Assembly: GCA_905182195.1 (NCBI GenBank)
Contig: CAJJAW010000003.1
Location: 124,001-188,000, forward strand
DNA from: Alphaproteobacteria bacterium UBA4588
GTDB taxonomy: Bacteria; Pseudomonadota; Alphaproteobacteria; Rhodobacterales; Rhodobacteraceae
Reading direction: 5' to 3'
Length of the DNA stretch: 64,000 nucleotides
Program-made: the position numbers and the translations under genes
Notes under the pieces: model-generated
What the model saw: only the letters and a program-made list of their open reading frames with translations
Databases searched by the model: none
Told to the model about the DNA's origin: nothing
In this document: positions 9,022 through 17,364 of the stretch, one piece after another
How positions within the stretch are numbered: the first letter of the stretch is position 1
Layout: every line of letters starts with the position of its first letter

Positions 9022-10086
9022 ATGACCCGCACTGTTGTTGAGTCGAAAACAAAAACTGCAATCATCGGTTTCGACGAACCGTTCTGCGTTATAGGAGAGC
9101 GGATAAATCCAACTGGTAGAAAAGTTTTAAATGCTGAACTTGAGGCTGGTGATTTCTCTCGGGTAGAAGCAGACGCTATTGCCCAAGCAGCCGCAGGCGC
9201 CTCGATCTTGGACATCAATTCTGGCGCAGTCTTCTCCAATAAGATGGCCGAAGATCCCCGTTATGCAGACAATAATTTTGTTGAACCAACGTTGATGCGA
9301 GAACTCGTGTTGCGAGTACAGGCCATCGTTGATACACCACTTTGTATCGACAGCTCGGTTCCCGGCGCTTTAGAAAATGGCTTGGCCGCTGCTGAAGGCC
9401 GTCCCCTATTAAATTCCGTGACGGGCGAAGAAGATCGGCTTGAGTTGGTCTTGCCGCTGGTCAAAAAATACAATGTGCCAGTAGTGGCTATTTCTAACGA
9501 TGATACAGGTATTTCTGAAGATCCCGACGTACGGTTTTCCGTAGCTAAAAAGATCGTAGACCGAGCGGCAGATTTTGGCATACCAGCCCATGACATTGTC
9601 GTTGACCCACTGGTAATGCCAGTTGGCGCAATGGGCACAGCTGGCCTACAAGTTTTCGCTTTGGTGCGTCGCCTGCGAGATGAGCTGGGCGTAAACACGA
9701 CCTGCGGCGCCTCAAACATCTCGTTTGGCTTGCCAAACCGGCACGGGATCAACGACGCCTTTTTACCCATGGCCATGGTGGCCGGTATGACATCTGCAAT
9801 CATGAACCCAGTAATGTTACCTGTAAACAAAAAGAAAATTTTAGTTAAAAAAGAAGCCATCGCCGCAGCCGGTATTATTCTGCCAGAAGATTTGGATGAT
9901 GAAACTTTTGTAAGCTTATTTGGAATGGGCTCCACCCTGTCAAAAGCTGGCAAGGAGATGGCAGCCATCCGAGCCGCAAATTTTTTGATGGATAATGATC
10001 CAAGCGGTGGTGCGTGGATCAAATTCAACAAAGTGCCAGGTGACGATGCCGGTGGCCGCGGCGGGCGCAAGCGCCGCCGGGGGTAG
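9022..10086 (+). CDS. Methyltetrahydrofolate:corrinoid methyltransferase (pterin-binding)
   Basis: DHPS-like TIM-barrel enzyme of 354 residues that transfers a methyl group between a corrinoid protein and tetrahydrofolate. Seen: the FCVIGERINPTGR pterin-binding opening, GASILDINSGA, LCIDSSVPGALENG, the VVAISNDD strand, HDIVVDPLVMPVG and the TTCGASNISFGLPNR signature. The C-terminus ends in a short basic Arg/Gly tail. It follows the reductase by 11 bases. The partner corrinoid protein and corrinoid-activating ATPase are not in the window, so the original methyl donor (for example a methylamine, betaine or methyl ether) is unknown. Confidence 0.9.
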   Translation: MTRTVVESKTKTAIIGFDEPFCVIGERINPTGRKVLNAELEAGDFSRVEADAIAQAAAGASILDINSGAVFSNKMAEDPRYADNNFVEPTLMRELVLRVQAIVDTPLCIDSSVPGALENGLAAAEGRPLLNSVTGEEDRLELVLPLVKKYNVPVVAISNDDTGISEDPDVRFSVAKKIVDRAADFGIPAHDIVVDPLVMPVGAMGTAGLQVFALVRRLRDELGVNTTCGASNISFGLPNRHGINDAFLPMAMVAGMTSAIMNPVMLPVNKKKILVKKEAIAAAGIILPEDLDDETFVSLFGMGSTLSKAGKEMAAIRAANFLMDNDPSGGAWIKFNKVPGDDAGGRGGRKRRRG

Positions 10087-10131
10087 CTGAAAAAACATAA
10101 GAGCCCAGTCTCACACTGCGCCCTTATCTAA

Positions 10132-10902
10132 TTATAAACTGCGCGCTGCGGCGACAGTAGCTTTTAGAGCGGCTTGCAGCGTGACCACATCAGCCGCCAC
10201 CCCCAAAAACTTACCACCCTGCGCTACAAAACGCTTTTGCTCCTCTATGGCTAGGCAAATCGTACCTGCACACAGACCCGCAGCAGTAATATCAGCCATG
10301 CCTTGCGCAATAACTTCCAAGACTTCTGGATGGTTAAAACTTCCAAGATGACCCATATCTGCACTCAAATCTGCTGGGCCTATGAAAATACAATCCACCC
10401 CAGAGACTTTGGCAATTTCAGGAATGTTGCGCATCGCAACCAACGTTTCTACCTGTAAAATCACACAGATCTGATTATTAGCTGTCTGAGCATAGTCTGT
10501 AATCGCATTGTAACCACTGGCGCGGGCCAATGCATAGCCGACCCCCCTATTCCCTTCTGGCGCGTATTTGCATGCCTTAACTACTTTTTCCGCCTGATGC
10601 GCCGTTTCGACCATTGGAACTAAAATACTTTGCGCACCTATATCCAATACTTGTTTTAAAATCCAATCATCACCTTGAGGTACACGCACAATCGCGCTCG
10701 CGGGGAGACCATGTAAAGCACGTAGTTGCGTCTCAATTAGTGGTAAATCATTGGGACCGTGCTCTCCATCGATTAAGCACCAATCAAAGCCTGCGGCCCC
10801 CGCCATCTCGGCCACTGCAGGACTAGTTAGCCCTAACCAAATACCCCTCTGCATCTCCCCCGCCAAAATCGAGGCTTTCAATCTATTAGTTGGTGCAGGC
10901 AT
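10132..10902 (-). CDS. HpcH/HpaI family aldolase
   Basis: Metal-dependent class II pyruvate aldolase family; the characterised HpaI cleaves 4-hydroxy-2-oxoheptanedioate to pyruvate and succinic semialdehyde in aromatic degradation, and related enzymes act on sugar acids. The 256-residue product shows WCLIDGEHGPNDL, the catalytic-Arg region SAIVRVPQGD, the metal ligands in ILQVETLVAMRN (Glu) and FIGPADLSADMG (Asp), and GVGYALARAS. The ATG at 10902 has TTTAGGA upstream. It is convergent with the C1 cluster and divergent from glk across 150 bases. Exact substrate is not determinable; aromatic catabolism is one option given the dehalogenase nearby. Confidence 0.88.
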   Translation of the reverse strand: MPAPTNRLKASILAGEMQRGIWLGLTSPAVAEMAGAAGFDWCLIDGEHGPNDLPLIETQLRALHGLPASAIVRVPQGDDWILKQVLDIGAQSILVPMVETAHQAEKVVKACKYAPEGNRGVGYALARASGYNAITDYAQTANNQICVILQVETLVAMRNIPEIAKVSGVDCIFIGPADLSADMGHLGSFNHPEVLEVIAQGMADITAAGLCAGTICLAIEEQKRFVAQGGKFLGVAADVVTLQAALKATVAAARSL

Positions 10903-11052
10903 AATATATTCCTAAAAGGGTTGACCTCAAATCAACGATATATCTTCCTCAATGACAAGGCTTTTTCAAACTATCCTGCTCTACGGCCTTGCACGAATTG
11001 CCCATAATAAAGTATGTAACTACATGAAAATCAAGAGAGTTGGATAGAGAAT

Positions 11053-12012
11053 ATGGGCATGCAATATTTGGTTGCGGACGTGGGCGGCACCAATACCCGT
11101 GTGGCGCTAGCCAATGAAGGGGTATTGCAGGCCGACAGCGTTCACCGTTATCGCAATGCTGCTCAATCTGGCGTCGTAGAAATTTTGCAGGATTACATGC
11201 GCAACCATGCACCCCAAGCACGCCCCTCAGCGGTTTGCATAGATGTGGCGGGCCCTGTGAGCAAAGATCAGGGCCATCTGACAAATCTTGATTGGACCGT
11301 GACGAGTACTCAGCTTTGTGCGGCTACTGGCGCACAGCACGGCGCCATTATAAACGACATGCAGGCCCAAGGTATGGCCCTGTCGCACTTGCCAGCTGAG
11401 TCGTTCCGCACAGTACTCAAAGGCACGGCCCAAAGTGGCAACTGCATCGTGGTCAATATGGGTACTGGGTTCAATTCAGCTGTAGTTTTGGGCGATGGGT
11501 CAAAACTCACCGTTCCGGGTAGTGAAACGGGTCATGTGAACCTCCCCGTGCCCAGCACCGAGATATTCGAATTGCACCAATATCTGAAAGCCCGCTTTGG
11601 CTTTGCTTCTGCGGAGGAGGTATTATCTGGCCGCGGATTGGCTCACACCTATGCCTTTCTGGCACAGCACAACATATCTGACCCCCTGCTCAGTTCACAA
11701 CATATAATGGCGCATTTGGACAGCGATCCCATTGCCGTCAAATCTATAGCCATATTGTTAGAAGTGTTTGGCTGCATATGCGGTAATCTTGCCCTGACCC
11801 ATTTGCCCTTGGGAGGCATTTATTTGGTTGGCGGCATGGCGCAGGCCCTGGCAGATCACTATGCCAACAGCCAATTTCAGAGCGCATTCGCGGCAAAAGG
11901 ACGGTTTTCGGAGTTTATGAACCAATTTTCGGTGCATTTGGTGCAAGATGACCGCGCGGCTCTTGTAGGCTGCATGGAGTATCTGCAACTCTATGAACAT
12001 GACATCCACTGA
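11053..12012 (+). CDS. glk: Glucokinase (ROK-unrelated Glk family)
   Basis: ATP-dependent glucose phosphorylation at C6, the first step for the Entner-Doudoroff route in roseobacters. The 319-residue protein has the N-terminal phosphate loop VADVGGTNTRVAL, the INDMQAQG sugar-binding Asn-Asp, the NMGTGFNSA loop, the PGSETGHVNLP glutamate motif and LVGGMAQAL near the C-terminus. Length is normal for the bacterial glucokinase family. The start is the ATG at 11053; an alternative ATG is two codons in. The 3' end overlaps the start of the next gene by 14-20 bases, suggesting coupling. Confidence 0.94.
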   Translation: MGMQYLVADVGGTNTRVALANEGVLQADSVHRYRNAAQSGVVEILQDYMRNHAPQARPSAVCIDVAGPVSKDQGHLTNLDWTVTSTQLCAATGAQHGAIINDMQAQGMALSHLPAESFRTVLKGTAQSGNCIVVNMGTGFNSAVVLGDGSKLTVPGSETGHVNLPVPSTEIFELHQYLKARFGFASAEEVLSGRGLAHTYAFLAQHNISDPLLSSQHIMAHLDSDPIAVKSIAILLEVFGCICGNLALTHLPLGGIYLVGGMAQALADHYANSQFQSAFAAKGRFSEFMNQFSVHLVQDDRAALVGCMEYLQLYEHDIH

Positions 12013-13192
12013 TCTGCTTTCCAACAAACTGGCCCGGCAGCATTTCCTAGATCGCAACCGCCTACGAATACCGCCGCTTAGTACCTCGCTCCAAATCGTA
12101 TTGGGCCAACTCAACTTTGTGCAAGTCGACAGTATCAACACAATGGCGCGGGCCCATGATCTAATCCTATGGTCGCGGCAACAATCCTACCGCCCCACTG
12201 ATTTGCGCAAGATGGTGGATATGGACCGCAGCGCCTTTGAAGCCTGGACGCATGACGCCTCGATCCTGCCAATAGTGGCCTTCCCCCACTGGCAGCATAA
12301 ATTTATTCGCGACGCGGCATTGTTACAAGAGCGCTGGAAATCTTGGCACCAGGGCGATTTTTTACCGCAAAGCCAAACGGTATTGGATCAAATTGCCAGC
12401 TAAGGCCCGGTTGGGTCAGGCGATGTTGGTGCGCAGGAAAAACGCGGCAATGGCGGTTGGTGGGACTGGCATCCATCCAAAACCGCACTGGAATATCTAT
12501 GGCGCACCGGCCGCATTGCCGTCACTCGCCGCGAAGGTTTTCGCAAGATTTACGATTTGGTCGAAAACGTGATCCCCAACGCCTATTTGCACCAACATCC
12601 CTCCCCAGATGACAGCACCGATTGGGCCTGCCGCTCGGCCCTTCAGGCCATGGGCTTTGCCACCAAAAAAGAAATCGCCAAATTTTATGATTTTGTGACG
12701 ATTTTAGATGTGATGCGCTGGTTGGACCCAAAGCAGGCTGACGGGGAAATCCGTTGGATCCATGTTGAGGCCGCAGACGGCACGTCTCGCACAAGGGTTA
12801 TATTTGAGCAGGATTGGGAGACATTGCAAACTCCGCTGCCATACTCCCAAAGAGTGCGCATCCTAAGCCCCTTCGGTCCAGCTCTGTGCAACAGGCAGCG
12901 CACGCAGGAGCTCTTTGGGTTTTCGTACAGGATTGAGATATTTGTTCCCGCAGCCAAGCGCGTCTACGGCTACTATGTCTTCCCGATGTTGGAAGGCGAC
13001 CCATTTATTAGCCGCATTGAGGTCAAAACAAATAAACTAGAGAGAACAGTAGGCATTTTAGGCATATGGCCGGAAGACGCAACACGCCTTTCTCCCGCAC
13101 GCAAGGCCCGTATTCAGGTCGAATTGACCCGACTGTGCGGCATGGCAGGCTGTGAGGGATTGAGTGGCCTTGAAGTCTTAGCCAACGCCTAG
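11993..13192 (+). pseudogene. YcaQ/AlkX-like winged-helix DNA glycosylase, internal stop
   Basis: Family PF06224, DNA glycosylases that unhook interstrand crosslinks. The first 136 codons encode LARQHFLDRNRL and NFVQVDSINTMARAHDLILWSR; the VQVD stretch matches the Q-x-D active-site type of the YcaQ branch. A TAA at 12401-12403 interrupts the frame. The same frame then continues without shift through GPVGSGDVG, GGWWDWHPSKTALEYLWRTG and EGFRKIYDLVENVIP to 13192, all family-typical. So this is one gene of about 400 codons with a single nonsense codon, real or an artefact. It overlaps the end of glk and stops four bases from the convergent rdhA. Confidence 0.85.
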
Positions 13193-13196
13193 AGCG

Positions 13197-16100
13197 CTAG
13201 ATATCCAATTTTAAAACCCCATTCGCCTGCAGTGCCCGGCTTTGGCATAGGATGATGGTGGTTTCACGTTGCGCCGCGGAGAGAACAAAATCTCGATGCT
13301 CCACCTTGCCTGAGGTCACCGTGCATTTACACACACCGCACAGACCATCCGAACACTTCACATCCACAGGGATCCCCGCCGCGATCAAGGCATCACTTGC
13401 CGACTGATCAGCTCTCACAGTAAGTCTTTGACCATTGCTGCGCTCAATCTCAAACGGCAGATTGACCCAATCAGGCATATCAGGCAAGGTGAAGAACTCC
13501 GCATGCATTGCCGCATCAGGATACCCTAGGGCACGGGCATGATCCAAAATTGCGCTCATATAGGCATCCGGTCCGCAGACATAGATATGAATGTCCGGCG
13601 CATAGGGCGGAACCACAGATGCAATATCTAAACGGCTGCCTTGATCGGAATAATGCGTGCTGGTTTTTGCGGCCCAAGGCTGCGTTGCAAAATCACCGTC
13701 AAACGCGGCTAAGGCCAGCGTACTGGCAGAATACATCAGCTTAAACTCACGCCCTGCATGATCCAACTCATGGGCAAAGGCAATCATCGGTGTGACACCA
13801 ATCCCGCCGCCAAAGAGCAACGACAGGTTGGCCGAGGGCGCAAGATGAAAATGGTTGATAGGTTTGGAGACAAACACCCGCCGGCCTTGCTCAAAAATAC
13901 GTTGCATCAGCTTAGAGCCGCCACGGCCGTCAGGCTCGATCAACACCGCAATTTCATAGCAGCTACGATCCAAAGGATTCCCACACATTGAATATTGTCG
14001 CAAAAATTCCGGCGCCACAACAATATCCAAATGCGCCCCTGCGGTCCAAACTGGCAGATCCGCGCCATCAGCGGCCACTAATCTATATTTTTTCACACCG
14101 CCTGCGCAGTCTGTCACCTGATCCACAGTCACCTGAATAACTGGCGCTAACTGGTCGCTGTGGTATAGATGCAAGTGATCGCGCGCGCCAGAGGCGGATT
14201 TAGCCTGATAGGCCTCTGCGGTAATCATGGCTTGATAGGCCTCAATGCCAGCTTCACGGTCCATTGGGGCTGGATAGGGATAGGGGTGTGGCGCCAAGGG
14301 CGCAGGATAAACCGCCAAGGTTTGATCGGCGTACTTAAGATCCAGATCCTTTTGTAGCGCCCGCGCATTCGCCACATGAGGGCTGGGCGCATAGGCCCCA
14401 TCATCGGTCAGTTCCAGATCCCACCACCATTTTTTTACAGGGTTCAACTCACCGTGGCCGGCCACATCATCGAGCTTAGCCAAAACAGACGCCATCTGCG
14501 GCACATTCATCGCGGCCCAGCGGAACGGCGCTTCCGAAAACAACCCCTCAAGGTTCCAAGGGCAAGTTTTCATGCAGCGCCCACACATCGCCCCACCGGG
14601 GGTGTTGATCCGGTAGGTCGCACATTTTTGACTGTCAGACTTCCAAATTTCATAGCCATTAAACATCAATTTTGGTCCGGCGGTGATCGCCCCAGACGGG
14701 CATTCGCGCGCGCATTTGTTGCAGCTGTCACAGAATTTTTGTAGGCCAAAATCAATAGGTTTGTCATGGGCCATGGGCAGTGAGGTGGTAACTGCACCTG
14801 ATTTCAATCGTGGGCCCAGAAACGGGTTTAAAATCACCTCACCAATTCGGCTAACCTCCCCCAGCCCCGACAGCAGCAGCAACGGTGGTTGCAGCACCTC
14901 GCCATCCATCACCGTATGGGCCTTGGCCGAATAGCCCATATTGCGAATATGTTGGGCCAAAATGCCCCCGAGCAACGAAAAACGTAGATAGGCTCGCATG
15001 GATTGCGCCACGCTGATCCAATCATCACCCGAAGCCCCCTCCATGGTCTCGAACCCTTGATCGACAATCATGCTGACCGCATGGTCATGCGGCGGAATGA
15101 TTGGCGTGCCGCGGGCATCATGGGAATACCAGCTCCACTCCGGGCAGCGCGACAGACCGGTGGCGTCAATGCCCAAAAAGTAACTGGTCCCTTTTATGTT
15201 TTTGGCCGCAAGCTCAGGGGGAATTTGTTGGACCTCTTGGGCCGGATCACCGTCCTGCAACAGCACAAAGGCCCCCAAAAGCCGCCGTTGCGCACTGCTG
15301 GGCGCAGCTTTGCGGACATAATGGCCTCCCGTTGCGCCTTTTTGTACCTGCGGACCCATATCGCCAAACTGCGCTCGCGCAAACATATCGGTTCGTTTAG
15401 GCACCCGCGCAATATTCGGCTCATCCATATAAGTAGTGGGTGTCTCCACCCGTTTGAGCGTCTCAAATGGATGCGCCCCACTGACATAATCACGCCCCGC
15501 ATAGGGGTCGTGATTGCCACGGCTGGCACCACCATGCCGTCCCATGATCCAATCGAGGGACTTCAGAGCCAATTTGGGCTGTGTCGCCACTAAGGGCTGA
15601 TCATAGGCCAAGGGCATATCTGTCGTCACAGCGGCCAAGCCAAAGCGGTTGCCCAGCCAAGGATGAGTGATTTCATCTCCCTCAACCTGTGCTAAGCCCG
15701 CTTTTACCGCCAACCGGGACAGCTCGACATCACTAGTGGTGGCCGAATGCGCCCGGGCACTGAACCCCAATACCCGAAGATAATTGGCCAGTACGGTTGC
15801 GGTTTCTGTGCTCAAAACCGCAGCGCGTTCGGCCTGCGCATCTTGCACCCAGTCACAGCCAACCTCATCAGGCCCAGGGTCGCGGCGGTAGTCCACCAAA
15901 AACACCAAAGCCCCGGTATGCTGGGTGATAGGCATGGGCTTTGTAGCCATGCTTTCCTTGAGATCGGCCATAATCATATCAATGCCCGCAGCCAAGGTTT
16001 TGGTCTGTCTTGTACTCAAAGCATGGGCCAGACGAGCCACTTCAGGATTAAGGCGCGCACTTGCCAGATGGTCATCAGCAACCAACTCCGTAATTCCCAC

Positions 16101-16397
16101 AATTGCTATATCGTTGAAATAGGCAAATGCCTTTAGGTGATTGGACCGTTCTTGCAAATCTGCTGGAATGTCCGAAATCACCGGGTGTGCACTGCCATCG
16201 CGCACCGCATCCATCATGGCTTGAAATTCCGCCATCGCAGGCACAATACTGGCGCTCCCAGCAGGACGCTGGAAATCCAACATCGGCCAAGGGGCGAGGG
16301 TCGAGAGATCCGGGTACTGCTCGCTGCGCATTAGCCGCTCGGTAGGAAAGCGGCCCATATGGATGGGGCGGTTCCGATCTGAAAACAGCTTACTCAT
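13197..16397 (-). CDS. Self-sufficient reductive dehalogenase (RdhA fused to ferredoxin reductase)
   Basis: A 1066-residue corrinoid/iron-sulfur protein. Residues about 1-620 are RdhA-like, with a duplicated scaffold: LGFSARAH..HPWLGNRFG near 210-255 is echoed by MGYSAKAH..NPFLGPRLK near 487-532. Two [4Fe-4S] motifs follow: C556/C559/C562/C566-P and C592/C605/C608/C612-P. Residues about 740-1066 form a phthalate-dioxygenase-reductase type module: flavin motif RQYSMCG, nucleotide site FGGGIGVTPM, and a plant-type [2Fe-2S] site C1015/C1020/C1023/C1051. There is no Tat signal and no RdhB anchor nearby, so it is probably cytosolic and NAD(P)H-driven, like BhbA of Comamonas and NpRdhA of Nitratireductor. 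The ATG at 16397 overlaps the coxI stop in ATGA. The substrate is unknown; halogenated phenols are the family precedent. Confidence 0.9.
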   Translation of the reverse strand: MSKLFSDRNRPIHMGRFPTERLMRSEQYPDLSTLAPWPMLDFQRPAGSASIVPAMAEFQAMMDAVRDGSAHPVISDIPADLQERSNHLKAFAYFNDIAIVGITELVADDHLASARLNPEVARLAHALSTRQTKTLAAGIDMIMADLKESMATKPMPITQHTGALVFLVDYRRDPGPDEVGCDWVQDAQAERAAVLSTETATVLANYLRVLGFSARAHSATTSDVELSRLAVKAGLAQVEGDEITHPWLGNRFGLAAVTTDMPLAYDQPLVATQPKLALKSLDWIMGRHGGASRGNHDPYAGRDYVSGAHPFETLKRVETPTTYMDEPNIARVPKRTDMFARAQFGDMGPQVQKGATGGHYVRKAAPSSAQRRLLGAFVLLQDGDPAQEVQQIPPELAAKNIKGTSYFLGIDATGLSRCPEWSWYSHDARGTPIIPPHDHAVSMIVDQGFETMEGASGDDWISVAQSMRAYLRFSLLGGILAQHIRNMGYSAKAHTVMDGEVLQPPLLLLSGLGEVSRIGEVILNPFLGPRLKSGAVTTSLPMAHDKPIDFGLQKFCDSCNKCARECPSGAITAGPKLMFNGYEIWKSDSQKCATYRINTPGGAMCGRCMKTCPWNLEGLFSEAPFRWAAMNVPQMASVLAKLDDVAGHGELNPVKKWWWDLELTDDGAYAPSPHVANARALQKDLDLKYADQTLAVYPAPLAPHPYPYPAPMDREAGIEAYQAMITAEAYQAKSASGARDHLHLYHSDQLAPVIQVTVDQVTDCAGGVKKYRLVAADGADLPVWTAGAHLDIVVAPEFLRQYSMCGNPLDRSCYEIAVLIEPDGRGGSKLMQRIFEQGRRVFVSKPINHFHLAPSANLSLLFGGGIGVTPMIAFAHELDHAGREFKLMYSASTLALAAFDGDFATQPWAAKTSTHYSDQGSRLDIASVVPPYAPDIHIYVCGPDAYMSAILDHARALGYPDAAMHAEFFTLPDMPDWVNLPFEIERSNGQRLTVRADQSASDALIAAGIPVDVKCSDGLCGVCKCTVTSGKVEHRDFVLSAAQRETTIILCQSRALQANGVLKLDI

Positions 16398-17364
16398 GGG
16401 GATTTCATCCTCAAACACTGAGTGATTTCCGCCAGAATTGACAAAGCAATCTCAGCCGGGGACTTGCTGCCAATGGGTAATCCTACAGGCCCCTGAATAC
16501 GGTCAAATTGTTTAGCACTTACGCCTAACTCCATCATCGATAAGCGTCGTTTTGCATGAGTTCGGGTCGAGCCCAAAGCCCCCACATAAAATGCATCAGT
16601 CTCCAAAATAGCTCTCAGCGATGGCGTGTCCATTTTCGCATCATGGGTCAATGTCACCATGGCTGTGCGGTCGTCGATAGTGAGGCCTGCCAATGCGTCC
16701 TCTGGCCAATCTATAATCAGCTCGTGGTCCGGAAACCTCTGAGGGCTGGCAAAGGATTCGCGTGGGTCGACGATGGTCACGTGATAGCCGGCCATTTGCG
16801 CCATAGGCGCCAGGAACTGTGCAATATGCACCGCACCAATCAACACCAAGCGCAGGGGAGGGTTTTGAATATGGCTATAGATATTTCCCACAACACCGCC
16901 CAGGCCTCCAAAACTCTCAGAGTGGGTTTGCGGCGTGATAACGGCATGCTCCCAAGTCTCCAAGTTAATCTGCAGGCCCAAGGCTTGTCGAGAGGCCTCG
17001 GCTTGGGCCAATGCGTCCAGTGTCGCTACCGCAATTCCCTGCCCAAAGCCTACGGGCTCGACCATGATCTTTATGGTGCCACCGCAGGCTAATCCCACCG
17101 CGAAGGCATCCGCATCAGCCACACCGTATTCAAGCAGTTTGCACTTGCCATCCAGCAAGACCTCTAAAGCCTCCAGCACCACAGCCCCCTCCACGCAGCC
17201 TCCTGAAACCGAGCCATGAAAAGATCCATCCTCGCAGACCACCAATTGCGCACCCACAGGGCGCGGCGACGAGCCCCATGTGCCCAGCACAGTTGCTAGA
17301 GCTACCCTATGCCCCTCTCGGTGTAAGCCGCCGCAAGACCGCCCATATGCTGAGATACGTTCAT
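16394..17364 (-). CDS. XdhC/CoxI family molybdenum-enzyme maturation protein, N-terminus frameshifted
   Basis: XdhC/CoxI proteins bind and help sulfurate the molybdenum cofactor of xanthine-oxidase-family enzymes. From a GTG at 17290 the frame gives 298 residues with TWGSSPRPVGAQL, the SGGCVEGAV motif and a C-terminal Rossmann half (VLIGAVHIAQFLAPMA, FYVGALGSTRTH, IGSKSPAEIALSI). Upstream, the ATG at 17364 overlaps the coxE stop in ATGA and encodes MNVSQHMGGLAAAYTERGIG, then runs into a stop. One missing G in the run at 17305-17307 would join it to VALATVLGTWGSS, which is exactly what the family has. I therefore place the start at 17364 and call a one-base deletion or sequencing error. Its stop overlaps the rdhA start. 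Confidence 0.85.

Noticed and set aside
9261-10070. A 269-codon minus-strand frame inside the corrinoid methyltransferase gene
   Set aside because: It is a full antisense shadow of a well-conserved gene and its Ser/Arg-rich translation has no family features.
15003-15593. Plus-strand frames of up to 196 codons antisense to rdhA
   Set aside because: All lie inside the conserved RdhA core and show no recognisable domain.
13197-16397. Epoxyqueuosine reductase (QueG) as identity for the corrinoid/iron-sulfur protein
   Set aside because: QueG shares the B12 and 2x[4Fe-4S] layout but is about 350 residues and never carries the C-terminal reductase/[2Fe-2S] fusion; the duplicated RdhA core also argues against it.
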